DNA of 43,901 nt from a virus. The translations under genes were made by a program, and so were the position numbers. The notes beneath the pieces are model-generated. The model worked only from the letters and a program-made list of their open reading frames with translations. It was not told where the DNA came from and made no database searches. Below, in pieces: positions 18,952 to 28,275 of the stretch (position 1 is its first letter; each line of letters begins with the position of its first letter). The DNA lies in IMG/VR virus record IMGVR_UViG_3300022200_000099, positions 1-43,901 of that record. One strand, 5' to 3'.

Positions 18952-20085
18952 TTAGGTTATTGTTCCGTTGAGCCAAAATCCCGGCATTTGTCTGGCAGTG
19001 TAAGCTTCTGTTGCGTTTGGTATGGATGATTCAAACTTATATAACCTAACTGTCAGCCACTGTCCTTTATCTACTAGCAACGGTCCTATATCCTTTAAGA
19101 GCCCATTTATCTCTAAATCGGAGGCTGCGCCTCCTGCGAACCTAACGTACTTTCTGATATATCTGGTTGCGGAGGGATTACCTTCGGTGTGCAACATTAT
19201 AGAGTACATGAACTTGGTTGTGGAAATTCCTCCCCAGGGATATGCGCCTCTAAAATCTAAATTCTCTAAATTAAAAGAAGTAAACGAAGAGGTGTTAAAT
19301 GGAGGTTCGTTTAGGGTGGGGGAGGTACTGCGAAAATCTAAAAGGGTTACGTCCTGGTAATCCGAAGAGCCGTCGTCAATCACCTCACCCTTTATCTCAA
19401 TATCGTTAAGACTTACTCGGTGGAAATATTGAGAAGAAGGGGTAAACTCATCAAGTTCAATGCGAATCTTGGCGACAGGCTGAGTTGAGTTATACCAATT
19501 ATCAACCCACTGAAGGTGACGTACGGCGTCAACGGCAGGATTGCCCGGAAACACGGTCTGTAGTATTCCAGATAAATCAGCGTTCAGCAGTCTTATTTTT
19601 AAATCTTCCCATGGCTGTAATACGAATTTATCGTCATAATGTATATCGTTAACATCTTCAAGACCAGCGGTAGGACCCCATTGATTCAGTTTCCACTCTA
19701 CATCATTGCTTGCGGAGAAAGCAAAGAAGTTTTGGGTTAGATTGTTAAGAGGTTGCGTTGCAATATAAGGCTGTACTCTCACATTCCCGAAAAATGCGGG
19801 GTACGGACCTCCCGCAGCAGCAACACTGCTAGGATTTATATTACTATAGGTCCATAAAGGTTCAATACTTAACTTGCTTATAATTTTTGGAGTTGGGGGG
19901 AATGCTCCGTTAGCCTGAGGGTCTCTATTCCTATACACCATTTGGCTACCAGAAACCGTGTCTAACTGGTACGTCTGTCCGAAGTATGTGGACAAATCGT
20001 CCGCATACCTATCAGGAACATCTCTAGTATTCCCCCAAAAGCAAAGAGAGCTTCCGTATATTTCTTTTTCTATGACTGTAACCAT
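18952..20085 (-). CDS. Unknown tail or baseplate protein
   Basis: 377 residues, not recognised. The composition is rich in aromatic residues, Asn, Pro and Ser, with alternating hydrophobic segments that suggest a beta-sandwich structural protein; there is no signal peptide or membrane segment. It lies between the spike gene (two bases upstream) and the LamG-containing gene, inside the tail operon, so a virion role in the baseplate is likely. Nothing in the sequence points to an enzyme. The ATG follows the spike stop codon as TAATCATG. Confidence 0.65.
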   Translation of the reverse strand: MVTVIEKEIYGSSLCFWGNTRDVPDRYADDLSTYFGQTYQLDTVSGSQMVYRNRDPQANGAFPPTPKIISKLSIEPLWTYSNINPSSVAAAGGPYPAFFGNVRVQPYIATQPLNNLTQNFFAFSASNDVEWKLNQWGPTAGLEDVNDIHYDDKFVLQPWEDLKIRLLNADLSGILQTVFPGNPAVDAVRHLQWVDNWYNSTQPVAKIRIELDEFTPSSQYFHRVSLNDIEIKGEVIDDGSSDYQDVTLLDFRSTSPTLNEPPFNTSSFTSFNLENLDFRGAYPWGGISTTKFMYSIMLHTEGNPSATRYIRKYVRFAGGAASDLEINGLLKDIGPLLVDKGQWLTVRLYKFESSIPNATEAYTARQMPGFWLNGTIT

Positions 20086-20087
20086 GA

Positions 20088-21257
20088 TTACGGTGATGGT
20101 GGTGATGTAGCTCCTGGGATTATACCCAGTAATGTCGGGTGCGTATGTAGGTTGAGAGAGGTTTGTGCGACAATCACGTCACCGTTTCCACCTGTGATAT
20201 TGACGGTGGTACCTGTGGTATTGACGTTGGCACCTGTGGTAGTGATAGTAGGACCACTAATATTAATAGAGTCAGGGGTCATAGTAATACTACAGTTACC
20301 GCATTTTAAGGTTATTTCCTGGGCGGCTTCTAATGAGATTTTTCCATTATGTGAAGTGACCCCAATATCCCCTAACCCCAGGTTGTCTATGGAGAAGTCT
20401 TTTTTGCTTTTAGGACTTATAGTATGTTCCATACCTCCAGTCTTAGTGCTTACTTCTACATCTCCCCCTACGCTTGTTATTATGGAATCGTCGCCCACGT
20501 TTCCGTGACCAACACTGGTGATTTTAATCTGATTATTGTTCTCGTCAACGAGGGTAATATTCTCTCCTCCCGTGGGGGCGGGAGCATCGCTCATAATAAG
20601 TCTCTTGTTTCCTCCCGTCTTTAATTTAATCTCATTTATTTTTCGTTCAGAAGTATTTTTATCTGTTAGCGATATACTGTGTCCTTTTGGATGTTTTAGT
20701 ACAAAAGAATCGGGTAGGTCATTATCCCGGTAAACATCGGACTCATTCGGCACTCCATAAGAGAGCATAGGGTCATCAGGAGGAGTCTCCCCATTATCCA
20801 TTACTTCATTTTTAGTAAGCTGTGAGGGGTCCCCTAAAATATAAGGTTGAGTTTTGGTGTCGGGAAGTTCTTTTTGACCGGGAGCATACAAACAGCCGAG
20901 CCAGATATTTTGGGAAGGCGGGTCGTCGGCGGCTACTCTAGCCACAAGAACTGTTGCGCCTATTCCGGGGACAGCGAAAAACCCGTATCCTGCGCCCGCG
21001 ATGGGGGAGACGTAATCACATGTTTGTGCGCCTTCCGGGAATGCGGGAGAGATAACCCGAATTCTACCCGCCCGTTGGTCGTCAAGGGTTTGTACTACTG
21101 TACCTAGCGCAAAAAAGCCGTGCCTTTGGGAAGTTATTGACGTAACTTCCTCTTGTACGGGAGTCTCGTCGCCAAACGGAAGCATACTATCAAGCGTGTT
21201 TCGCGCATAATTAGCTAAACCTCCAGCAGCTTCGATATCAGTTTTCTTAATAGGCAC
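20088..21257 (-). CDS. Baseplate central spike, T4 gp5 / P2 gpV type, without lysozyme
   Basis: 389 residues. Residues about 45-125 form an OB-fold-like domain (GFFALGTVVQTLDDQRAGRI, then GYGFFAVPGIGATVLV and WLGCLY), as in gp5 and gpV. The segment KHPKGHSISLTDKN (about 185-200) marks the start of a long beta-prism spike made of short hydrophobic/polar repeats. The C-terminus carries LHTHP, an HxH pair at residues 371 and 373, as in P2 gpV and phi92 gp138 tips, which hold an iron ion. No lysozyme domain is inserted, unlike T4 gp5. The start is GTG at 21257, overlapping the upstream TAG, with AAGGAG at 21266-21271 placed eight bases before it. That supports GTG over any internal start. Confidence 0.9.
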   Translation of the reverse strand: MPIKKTDIEAAGGLANYARNTLDSMLPFGDETPVQEEVTSITSQRHGFFALGTVVQTLDDQRAGRIRVISPAFPEGAQTCDYVSPIAGAGYGFFAVPGIGATVLVARVAADDPPSQNIWLGCLYAPGQKELPDTKTQPYILGDPSQLTKNEVMDNGETPPDDPMLSYGVPNESDVYRDNDLPDSFVLKHPKGHSISLTDKNTSERKINEIKLKTGGNKRLIMSDAPAPTGGENITLVDENNNQIKITSVGHGNVGDDSIITSVGGDVEVSTKTGGMEHTISPKSKKDFSIDNLGLGDIGVTSHNGKISLEAAQEITLKCGNCSITMTPDSINISGPTITTTGANVNTTGTTVNITGGNGDVIVAQTSLNLHTHPTLLGIIPGATSPPSP

Positions 21258-24200
21258 TATGTTATCTCCTTAAGATTAGTTAGGCTCTCATTAGGAAGTC
21301 TAACCATCTCCAATTCGGTGAGAAACCCTTGCGATGGGTTGAGTCGGTGTTTGAATCCTGTTAATTGATACACCCCACTTAGCCAATGAAGTGACCCGTT
21401 AGCTAATCGAGGGTCATAATACTTAAAACATATTCGTCTACTTAAGTATTCTGACGCGGGGTCATCAATTTCAGGTATACCCAAGGTGGTTAATTTTACG
21501 GTAAATGCCTCTTCTTGCATGGCTACGGAATAGTTGTACGCCACGTCGGTCATCTTCCGTGATTGTTCTACTTTAGATATTCGACTTCTAATAGAATCTA
21601 AATCTATTCGCCGTCGTAATATCCGAACAGGTTTATCCTCTCTCACGATACCATTTGCCGTCACTTTAATTGACGGGACGGTTGTTTCGTTATTTTGTCC
21701 ATTCTCCCCATAAACATCAGGGTAAAGCATATGTAGCATTTTTGGGTTGGACACAATACTGGCTAATTTTCTTAACTCTAGGGCAGTATTTGGACTAACA
21801 AGCTCTATTTCAGTTAATTCATCCTCACCAGTTTTAGGGTCTACTTGGTACGCGGATAATAGTTCGGGTAGCAATTCGAGAAGCTCTACATTAATCTCCA
21901 TATTAGACTGGTCATTTGCTATTTTTTGCAAACGTTGCAACTCACCCCTTTGTTGCTGTTGAGCTTCCACGCTTTGGCTACCGTCAATATTAGCTATTTT
22001 GTCAGCCAATATATTAGAAATGGTATTGGAGATTAATTCATTGGAAAGAGTTTCTCCACCGTCAAAAAGTTGTTTTACGTCATTCCACTGTCTAACGGTG
22101 TAATTACTTTGTGCTAGGTTAACAAGCACACGAGTATCTCCGGTAAATTCTACTTTCGCTACGATAGAATCCGGAGTTCCATAATCCAACCAGCAATAAT
22201 TTGGTCCCGTACCTCTATTAGTTTGGGGGAAAGACAAAATAGGTCTTATTACGCTATCGGAATATTGAGATATAATACTGTCTTCTGGCATTACTAAAAG
22301 AAGACAATTATTTTTTTCCGCCCAAACTTCCTCCCAATCGACATCTTTAAAAATAGCAGAATTCTCTTTCAAGTTCTTTTTGTCAGCGGGAGTAAGAGCA
22401 TTAACCTGTACTTGCACTATCCTCATCTTATCACTCTTTCCTATTAGCAATCTATTAAGGTTGTTTAAAATAGATTGTAGGAACGCGCTGACGTGAGGGT
22501 TCTCGCCGTCGTCGCCCATACTCACATATGCGTTTGAAAATCTATCAATAAATCTACGGAATCTCTCTGCTTCGCTAGGTTTAGGTCTTTCGGGAATAAA
22601 TTTAGTGAGTCCGGAAAAAGTTTGGTCGGCAAACTTGCCAAGCTCTTCCACCGCTTTGCGCTGGTCCTCTAACTGCTTCTGTTTGTTCTCGTCGTAATTC
22701 TGTGTATTCTTAAGAATCCATAATGCAGTTTCGGCGGTAGGTTCTAAATTTACTAGCGGTGGGTTAAACTGTAGTTCTTCCTCTTCTGGGCTAGAGGAGG
22801 CTTGGTAGGGGTCAACCATTGATGAAAAATTAACTGCATAGTTAATCCATTCCTTGAATGGTTTAGCGGATGAAGAGTCAGGAAGCTCACGTGGTTTTCC
22901 AGGAGCCACCTTACTAAGTTCTGCGATGGAGCCGCGTTCCAAATTCACTAGAGGAGCACTAAAAGTGTCAAACGTACCAAGTGGTTTGTCTTGCTCACCC
23001 CATAACACTAAGGTATCGTTCCGGTTATAGCCAAGACGAGTTACTGGATGACTAACGGGAATGGGGTGAAGGTAGCTGTCGCCCTGTCCGGTACTGACCG
23101 CGTCTCTCGCACGTATGGCATCCTCGGTAGTAAATAAAGTTTCTAATTTCTCAAAAGGAAACGAAAATTTAAAAGACTTATCATCGTTAATAGGAGACAT
23201 CGTCTTATAATTTTTATCATTTACCATCCCAGCATTGAGCCAGACACGCCACTTCGGATTCTCATGTTTTTCTTGTGTAGTAAGCGGTCTTATTTTTTTG
23301 TCGTGATACGTGTACGGATTTTCTGAAGAACCATCGCCAGAGAAAGTATAATAATAACCCATCGGCCAAAAGCTTAATCTGTATACTTTTTCTCTGCTAA
23401 CTCCCGAAACTTGAGTGTAGCTGGGTTCGAACTTACTCTGCAACCATTCCGTTTGAATGTTAACCTCTAGATTATTAATATTGGAAGCCAAATTGGTTTC
23501 GTCTTCAAGACCTTTCTCTGGGTCAACATTGGAACCGGTTGTCTGGTTAGGCGATAAAACGCCAGTTACTGGTTCTGGGGTACCTACCGGGTTCATCTCC
23601 CACTTTAAGCCAATTGACTCAAAAACCATCTTGAAAGCCTGATACAAGATTTGGGGGGTTACGGTTCCATCAACACCACGGTCTATGTTTTTAGCAGTGA
23701 TAAGGGGACGGTCTAGCAAATCTTCAAATGCTTTTACCTCTTCTTCAGTTAACCCCTCGGCTGTTACAGATTCGCTCGTGGTACCCTCTAAACCCTCCTC
23801 TTTAATGGAGGCGTTTAAGTCAGCTATAGCATCGCTTTCCCCTAATGCCTTGGCGACCGAATATACGAGACCATCAATACTATCGGTGTAAGAGCCCAAA
23901 TCTACAAGAGGAACACATTCAGGGTAAGTGCTTGTATAGAGAGCAAATATATCGGTTAAAATTTCGGATGGTTTCCTGAGCGATAACTGACCGTCTGTCT
24001 CATCGGATACTTGTACTCTGGCTAAATATGGTCGCCTATTAAAATCAGGGTTTTGTTTAGAGTAAGAAAACAGGTCAACCGCATGAAGCTCAATAACCCT
24101 ATCCTCTTTATCCGACACATAATATTTAATGTCAAAAATTTTAGCCTTGTGAATTCTTGACAGTCCTGCGTCGGCGTCGGTACCATACCCAAACCTCAAA

Positions 24201-24628
24201 TATACGGAAGGGAGTTGAGGTGGGGAGTCATTAGCTAAAAGCCCTTCGTCTTGGTCCCCGGTCGCGCCTTCAACGTCAAGCATTCTCGCTTCCTTTTCGG
24301 CGGCTGTTTTAAACTGCTTAAACGTAGAAGTGGTGGAGGGGAATACTTCGTCGTAAAAGCCCAACAAGAGTACTTCTAGTTCCGAGGTCGGATTTAGTAT
24401 TCGAATACGATAAGAGTGTTGACCTGAACCCTGAGAGAAGTCCGCCTCAAAAGACTCAAGCATACCCCTCAAATTAAATGGGTCGGATAGACCATAAAAA
24501 CCGTTTCTTAACGTGGTATCCGAACTTAGCCTCGACCCGCCTTCGTCTGTGGACAGGAGGTCATCCCGGTTAAGCGACATATAAACTGCCGCAACCTCGT
24601 TAGCGTTGTACGCGGCTGTCTTTGTCAT
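21257..24628 (-). CDS. Very large baseplate hub protein, gp27 / gpD-like
   Basis: 1123 residues; T4 gp27 is 391 and P2 gpD about 390. The N-terminal part (about 48-200) shows a tube-like domain start, GQHSYRIRILNPTSELE, followed by LPSVYLRFGYGTD and DRVIELHAVDLFSYSK. The C-terminus has SGVYQLTGFKHRLNPSQG and FLTELEMVRLP, a typical ending for hub or late-control proteins. The middle is highly charged and includes a likely helical section (QKQLEDQRKAVEELGKFADQ, about residues 655-675). It lies directly before the spike gene, the usual hub-spike pair. The family is inferred from both ends and from context. The extra 700 residues are unexplained. Confidence 0.8.
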   Translation of the reverse strand: MTKTAAYNANEVAAVYMSLNRDDLLSTDEGGSRLSSDTTLRNGFYGLSDPFNLRGMLESFEADFSQGSGQHSYRIRILNPTSELEVLLLGFYDEVFPSTTSTFKQFKTAAEKEARMLDVEGATGDQDEGLLANDSPPQLPSVYLRFGYGTDADAGLSRIHKAKIFDIKYYVSDKEDRVIELHAVDLFSYSKQNPDFNRRPYLARVQVSDETDGQLSLRKPSEILTDIFALYTSTYPECVPLVDLGSYTDSIDGLVYSVAKALGESDAIADLNASIKEEGLEGTTSESVTAEGLTEEEVKAFEDLLDRPLITAKNIDRGVDGTVTPQILYQAFKMVFESIGLKWEMNPVGTPEPVTGVLSPNQTTGSNVDPEKGLEDETNLASNINNLEVNIQTEWLQSKFEPSYTQVSGVSREKVYRLSFWPMGYYYTFSGDGSSENPYTYHDKKIRPLTTQEKHENPKWRVWLNAGMVNDKNYKTMSPINDDKSFKFSFPFEKLETLFTTEDAIRARDAVSTGQGDSYLHPIPVSHPVTRLGYNRNDTLVLWGEQDKPLGTFDTFSAPLVNLERGSIAELSKVAPGKPRELPDSSSAKPFKEWINYAVNFSSMVDPYQASSSPEEEELQFNPPLVNLEPTAETALWILKNTQNYDENKQKQLEDQRKAVEELGKFADQTFSGLTKFIPERPKPSEAERFRRFIDRFSNAYVSMGDDGENPHVSAFLQSILNNLNRLLIGKSDKMRIVQVQVNALTPADKKNLKENSAIFKDVDWEEVWAEKNNCLLLVMPEDSIISQYSDSVIRPILSFPQTNRGTGPNYCWLDYGTPDSIVAKVEFTGDTRVLVNLAQSNYTVRQWNDVKQLFDGGETLSNELISNTISNILADKIANIDGSQSVEAQQQQRGELQRLQKIANDQSNMEINVELLELLPELLSAYQVDPKTGEDELTEIELVSPNTALELRKLASIVSNPKMLHMLYPDVYGENGQNNETTVPSIKVTANGIVREDKPVRILRRRIDLDSIRSRISKVEQSRKMTDVAYNYSVAMQEEAFTVKLTTLGIPEIDDPASEYLSRRICFKYYDPRLANGSLHWLSGVYQLTGFKHRLNPSQGFLTELEMVRLPNESLTNLKEIT

Positions 24629-24629
24629 T

Positions 24630-24929
24630 TTATAGTATTGGGATAATTATTTGGGTACCTGCTTTTAGGTCTTCTTCATAATCATATACGTTGTTTGCTT
24701 CTACGATAACCCACCACAAAAGCTCGTTACCATATGCCGCATAAGCAAGCAAATCAGGACGACCTTCCATATTGTTAGGAACAACCGCAACCTTAGATTG
24801 TCCAGGCTCTTGTATTGAAGTTATAAAACTTCTATACGCTTTTGACATTCCTATATCTGTTATAGTCTTTCCTCTATGAGAAATAACTGTTCCCTGAAAA
24901 ATATTTTGTCTATCTCCGTTTAGTGCCAT
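24630..24929 (-). CDS. gp53 / LysM-like baseplate protein
   Basis: About 99 residues. The pattern GRPDLLAYAAYGNELLWWVI, then ANNVYDYEEDLKAGTQIIIP matches the LysM-like core of T4 gp53 and P2 gpX-type tail proteins. The final IP with preceding Gly is typical. T4 gp53 (196 residues) is longer and completes the wedge; this is the core only. I chose ATG 24929, five bases after the upstream stop codon. An in-frame GTG at 24947 would add six residues and overlap the upstream gene. The stop is followed one base later by the hub ATG. Confidence 0.8.
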   Translation of the reverse strand: MALNGDRQNIFQGTVISHRGKTITDIGMSKAYRSFITSIQEPGQSKVAVVPNNMEGRPDLLAYAAYGNELLWWVIVEANNVYDYEEDLKAGTQIIIPIL

Positions 24930-24933
24930 TAGT

Positions 24934-26028
24934 TTATCTACCCGCACCAGGAGTTATGGGACCTCTAGGAAGGTCTATGGGGACAGGGTCAATATTACCA
25001 AGACGGGCGATATAGTCCCACCCTGGAAGGTCGCCTCCAATCTCGGGATTGCCCCACAAGTTTCCGTTGATATTTCTCATCTCCTCAAGGCTGAGAGATA
25101 CCTTTAGACGCTGCGCGGTTAGTGACTTTGTGTCATATCCCGCATTCTCAATCGGCTGTATTTTATAATCTGTTACAATACAGGGAGTAAAGTTATACAT
25201 GGTGCCCCACTTTAATTCAACAATAGGAGGACCTTTTACAGGCATCTGTTGAGTACCTATAACAGCACTTCTAATGTTGTTTATTACTTTTTGCATTATT
25301 TTATGATGATTAACCCACTGTGGTGTAGTTCTCATCACCCACATTAACGCGAAATTCCAGTAATTTGAGCCTTGGGCGGATTGTTGCTGTGGGTTTTTCC
25401 ACCATACGTTCGGACCCCAAGGACCTTCCGTGGAATGTCCTCGCTCGTAAGCTTTTCTGGTTAAGTCAGAATCCGATTCCGCACCCGCTGTAGAACCAGT
25501 ATCTCTCCCCAAAGTATCTTGTAGATACTTGGTAACAGCTATCGTATCGCTGTAAATATCCCATCGTCCGGTGTTAATAGTGAACATTTCAGTTAAATCT
25601 TGCTGCCCAATCATTGAAGCCATATGAATGAGACTGTAATGAATATCTATCTTTATTTTCCTGGCTTCACTTCCTGTGTAAAGCCTAACGGGTTCATTTC
25701 TTAAAAGTATTTTTTTGCTTGCGTAATTCGCCTTTCTGGATTCCGTTATCATGGGGTTTTCGAAGAACGGAATCCACACTCTTCTTGTTGATGGATAATT
25801 ATACTGAGTCTCCCGCTGTTCAGGGCTGGGGTTCTGCGACCCCACTGGTGCGTAAGTAAACCGAAGTCCAGCTCGTTTTTCAATAGCTTGGTTTAACTGA
25901 AATCTATCTATAGGTCCTAGCTTGGCGTTTATCTCCCCTTTATCTTTAGACGAAGTGTTATACGATTGAGCGAAATCACTCTCGCTCTGTTGCAGTGCTT
26001 TTATAAATTCAGTTTGATTCATACTCAT
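24934..26028 (-). CDS. Probable tail tube initiator / baseplate cap, gp48/gp54-like
   Basis: 364 residues, the same length as T4 gp48. The C-terminal region, VELKWGTMYNFTPCIVTDYK followed by TAQRLKVSLSLEEMRN (about residues 265-325), has the pattern of tube-like domains in baseplate proteins that start the tail tube. It sits between the tape measure and the gp53-like gene. The ATG overlaps the tape measure stop as TAATG. I assign a tube initiator or cap role from the domain pattern, the length and the position; no single motif proves it. It could instead be another hub accessory protein. Confidence 0.6.
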   Translation of the reverse strand: MSMNQTEFIKALQQSESDFAQSYNTSSKDKGEINAKLGPIDRFQLNQAIEKRAGLRFTYAPVGSQNPSPEQRETQYNYPSTRRVWIPFFENPMITESRKANYASKKILLRNEPVRLYTGSEARKIKIDIHYSLIHMASMIGQQDLTEMFTINTGRWDIYSDTIAVTKYLQDTLGRDTGSTAGAESDSDLTRKAYERGHSTEGPWGPNVWWKNPQQQSAQGSNYWNFALMWVMRTTPQWVNHHKIMQKVINNIRSAVIGTQQMPVKGPPIVELKWGTMYNFTPCIVTDYKIQPIENAGYDTKSLTAQRLKVSLSLEEMRNINGNLWGNPEIGGDLPGWDYIARLGNIDPVPIDLPRGPITPGAGR

Positions 26029-27833
26029 TAAGCCATCCTCCCTGCTCTAATTGGTGTGTATCCCGCGTCATCAGATATAATTTTAAGTTGGTCTTCAGTC
26101 AGACTGTTGTTTTCTTTAGTAGACTCTAGAATTTCTCTTAATACAGCGGTATTTTCTCGCAAAGCATTTGTTACGGAACCTCCTCCCCCCATACCGGCAT
26201 CGGACATTCCTAAGTCCATTGATTCGGCTCTTTGCTCCGCTGCTTCGACCATGGGAGTAGTCCCCTCTGCGCCCTTTGCAATTTCATCTGCGCTTTTTCC
26301 AACCAGTCCAAAAGTTAGACCGGAGGCGATAGAACTTCCAGCATTTTTAAGGGACTCTCCAAACCCGGCACTTGGGTCGGCAGTAAAACCCTTGACACCA
26401 TCATAAATCGCCTTACCTACTGTGAGAGGAAGTGCGACTTTAGTAATTAACCCTTTGCCAAATTTAAGAGCATTTTTCAAAGAAAAAAGATTTTTGCCGA
26501 AGGTTTTCATACCCGCCATCTTTCCTGCGGGATTAGTTAGCATTTCCAGTCTTAAGGCTTTGACGCCCATCAAAAGCGGCTTCAATAGACCAAGGGGTCT
26601 AAGAAGAACACCGCCGAGCCATTTAAGAGGGGTCCAGAATGTCCTCAGGAGAATACCGGGACCCAAAAACCCCACTATACCAAACAAAGCGCCGAGGGCG
26701 GGCATAAGGTATTTTCCTAATGTCGGGCTAAACTCCGAAATCTTGTCAAAAATCTTATTAAGTTCTTTGGCGACATTCCCGGTAAGGTCTAGAAGCATGT
26801 TCTGGAAAGGTTCTGTTTTGTTCCAGATAGTCTGTTGTAAGTTTATAGTGGCGCTTTCATTGGCAAGCTGTTGTACGTTCCCTTCTTTCAGTGCATTAAT
26901 ACTTGTGCCTATTTGGGTTTGGAGGTTGAAGTCCTCTCTACTCAAACCAAAAGACCTCTCCATGGCATCGAAGAAGAACTGAGAACCTGCCCCTTGTTTA
27001 CCCGCCTGTAGACCCTGTATCTTACCAAGAATGGTTTCGAATTTACGAGCCATCTCAGCAGTACTTTCTTTGCCAGTGAATTGAACACCTAGCTTGGCAG
27101 CTTTCATATACCCATCACTACCTGCTAAGAACGATTTAACGAATTTAGCGGACGCCTCTTGTAGCTCAGAATTGCCTTGGGACATCATGGCTGCTATTTT
27201 CTGAGCGTTCATTGCTGCTTTCGGACCCAACTCAACGGTTGTGTCTATCATCGCGTCCCTCATACTGTTAATGGCGTTTATGAGACCTGCGATAGAATCC
27301 TTGTTCTTGACGGCAGTTGTAATTAAATCTTGGGCAAGACCAAGGGAGGCTTCTTCAGATACACCCAGTGCCTGGGTATTAGCCCGCATTAACTGAAAAG
27401 AAGTTTTGTTCTGAATACCAAGAACCTTTAATTGAGCGCCGAACTGCAAGGTGTCGTTCGAGAACCTAGTCATTCCCATATCGACGGCGTCACTAAACAC
27501 CTTTACCATTTGCTCTGCGCCTTGCTGACCTCTGAGGAATCGGTCAGTAGCAGCAGACATACCTTTTGCGGTTTCTCCAGTCTGCCCCAAGGCAGTCGCT
27601 AAATCTTGGTTCATCTTCAGCTGATTACCAATCATGGATTTCAGGTTGAACATACCAGCAGTAAGACCTACTAGAGCTAACCCGTTGTCCCTGATAGCGG
27701 CGGTATTTTTCTTGAAATTTTTGTCTCGTCTAGTCTCCGCCTCTTCCCTCTTGGCATCACTTTTATCACTTGCAATCTTCGAAAGCAAGTCTATAATTTT
27801 CTGTTGCCCAGGGTCGATATTTTCTTCAGCCAT
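26028..27833 (-). CDS. Tape measure protein
   Basis: 601 residues, close to T4 gp29 (590), which sets tail length. The first 365 residues are mostly helical and Ala/Gln/Met-rich, with charged heptad-like stretches near the N-terminus (KREEAETRRDKNFKKN, about 29-44). Residues about 368-425 form a hydrophobic block (YLMPALGALFGIVGFLGPG, then LLRPLGLLKPLLMGV) that could insert into the host membrane. Residues about 550-590 are again helical (NALRENTAVLREILESTKEN). By the usual ratio, a T4-sized tail of roughly 90-100 nm is expected; that is an inference. GTAGAGG precedes the ATG. The gene lies upstream of tube-initiator and hub genes, as expected. Confidence 0.82.
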   Translation of the reverse strand: MAEENIDPGQQKIIDLLSKIASDKSDAKREEAETRRDKNFKKNTAAIRDNGLALVGLTAGMFNLKSMIGNQLKMNQDLATALGQTGETAKGMSAATDRFLRGQQGAEQMVKVFSDAVDMGMTRFSNDTLQFGAQLKVLGIQNKTSFQLMRANTQALGVSEEASLGLAQDLITTAVKNKDSIAGLINAINSMRDAMIDTTVELGPKAAMNAQKIAAMMSQGNSELQEASAKFVKSFLAGSDGYMKAAKLGVQFTGKESTAEMARKFETILGKIQGLQAGKQGAGSQFFFDAMERSFGLSREDFNLQTQIGTSINALKEGNVQQLANESATINLQQTIWNKTEPFQNMLLDLTGNVAKELNKIFDKISEFSPTLGKYLMPALGALFGIVGFLGPGILLRTFWTPLKWLGGVLLRPLGLLKPLLMGVKALRLEMLTNPAGKMAGMKTFGKNLFSLKNALKFGKGLITKVALPLTVGKAIYDGVKGFTADPSAGFGESLKNAGSSIASGLTFGLVGKSADEIAKGAEGTTPMVEAAEQRAESMDLGMSDAGMGGGGSVTNALRENTAVLREILESTKENNSLTEDQLKIISDDAGYTPIRAGRMA

Positions 27834-27834
27834 A

Positions 27835-28221
27835 TTAAACCTCTACTTTATGTAGGGCTCGTACCTTACTTACGTTATACGTCCTGACACAGCACGAGGG
27901 ATGACGCTTGGAAGCAGCTTCAATGTCGTTGTACGAAACAGAACCGACAGGTAGTCCACCGAACTCCTTAACAAGTTCCTGACGAATATCCTTAGGAAAA
28001 TCGTTTAGGTTGACCCCGGTAAAATAAGTGCCTCCTTTTTTGGCAACCCATTTTGGAGAAATCATAATAATTAAGGGTTTAGGGTCAGTAGCACCCTTGG
28101 ACCTGTAGTGGAAGGTAAATAAACAGCCTTTAGATACCTTTTTCGGCTGTTTTTCCACCTCCTCCTTCGTCGGAAGCTTCCGGGTTGTACCCAAATATTT
28201 GGTTTTCAAAATTTTTGCCAT
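27835..28221 (-). CDS. Small basic conserved-looking phage protein, unknown
   Basis: About 128 residues from ATG 28221. An upstream in-frame ATG at 28314 would run through the divergent gene and the AT-rich promoter region, so I reject it. The protein is Lys-rich at the N-terminus. Its core reads LFTFHYRSKGATDPKPLIIM, then GTYFTGVNLNDFPKDIRQEL, and a CC pair lies near the C-terminus. It is the first gene of the 28-kb tail operon and ends one base before the tape measure ATG. A tail assembly role is possible from position. I do not know its function. Confidence 0.65.
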   Translation of the reverse strand: MAKILKTKYLGTTRKLPTKEEVEKQPKKVSKGCLFTFHYRSKGATDPKPLIIMISPKWVAKKGGTYFTGVNLNDFPKDIRQELVKEFGGLPVGSVSYNDIEAASKRHPSCCVRTYNVSKVRALHKVEV

Positions 28222-28275
28222 TTTATGCGTCAGAACTGATTCAAGTTTCTCTATATTATATATAAAATATAAATT
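28222..28275. promoter_or_regulatory. AT-rich divergent promoter region
   Basis: 54 bases separate the first gene of the tail operon (leftward) from a small rightward gene. The right half is almost pure A/T. Read to the right it contains TATATAAAATATAAATT directly before ATG 28276; read to the left it contains TATATAATATAGAG about 25 bases before ATG 28221. The rightward TATAAAT resembles the T4 late promoter core TATAAATA. No -35 box is evident. Promoter activity is inferred. Confidence 0.5.

Noticed and set aside
23415-23435. GGTTCGAA-like T-arm words as tRNA hints
   Set aside because: No acceptor stem or anticodon arm can be built around these words; they are in coding sequence.
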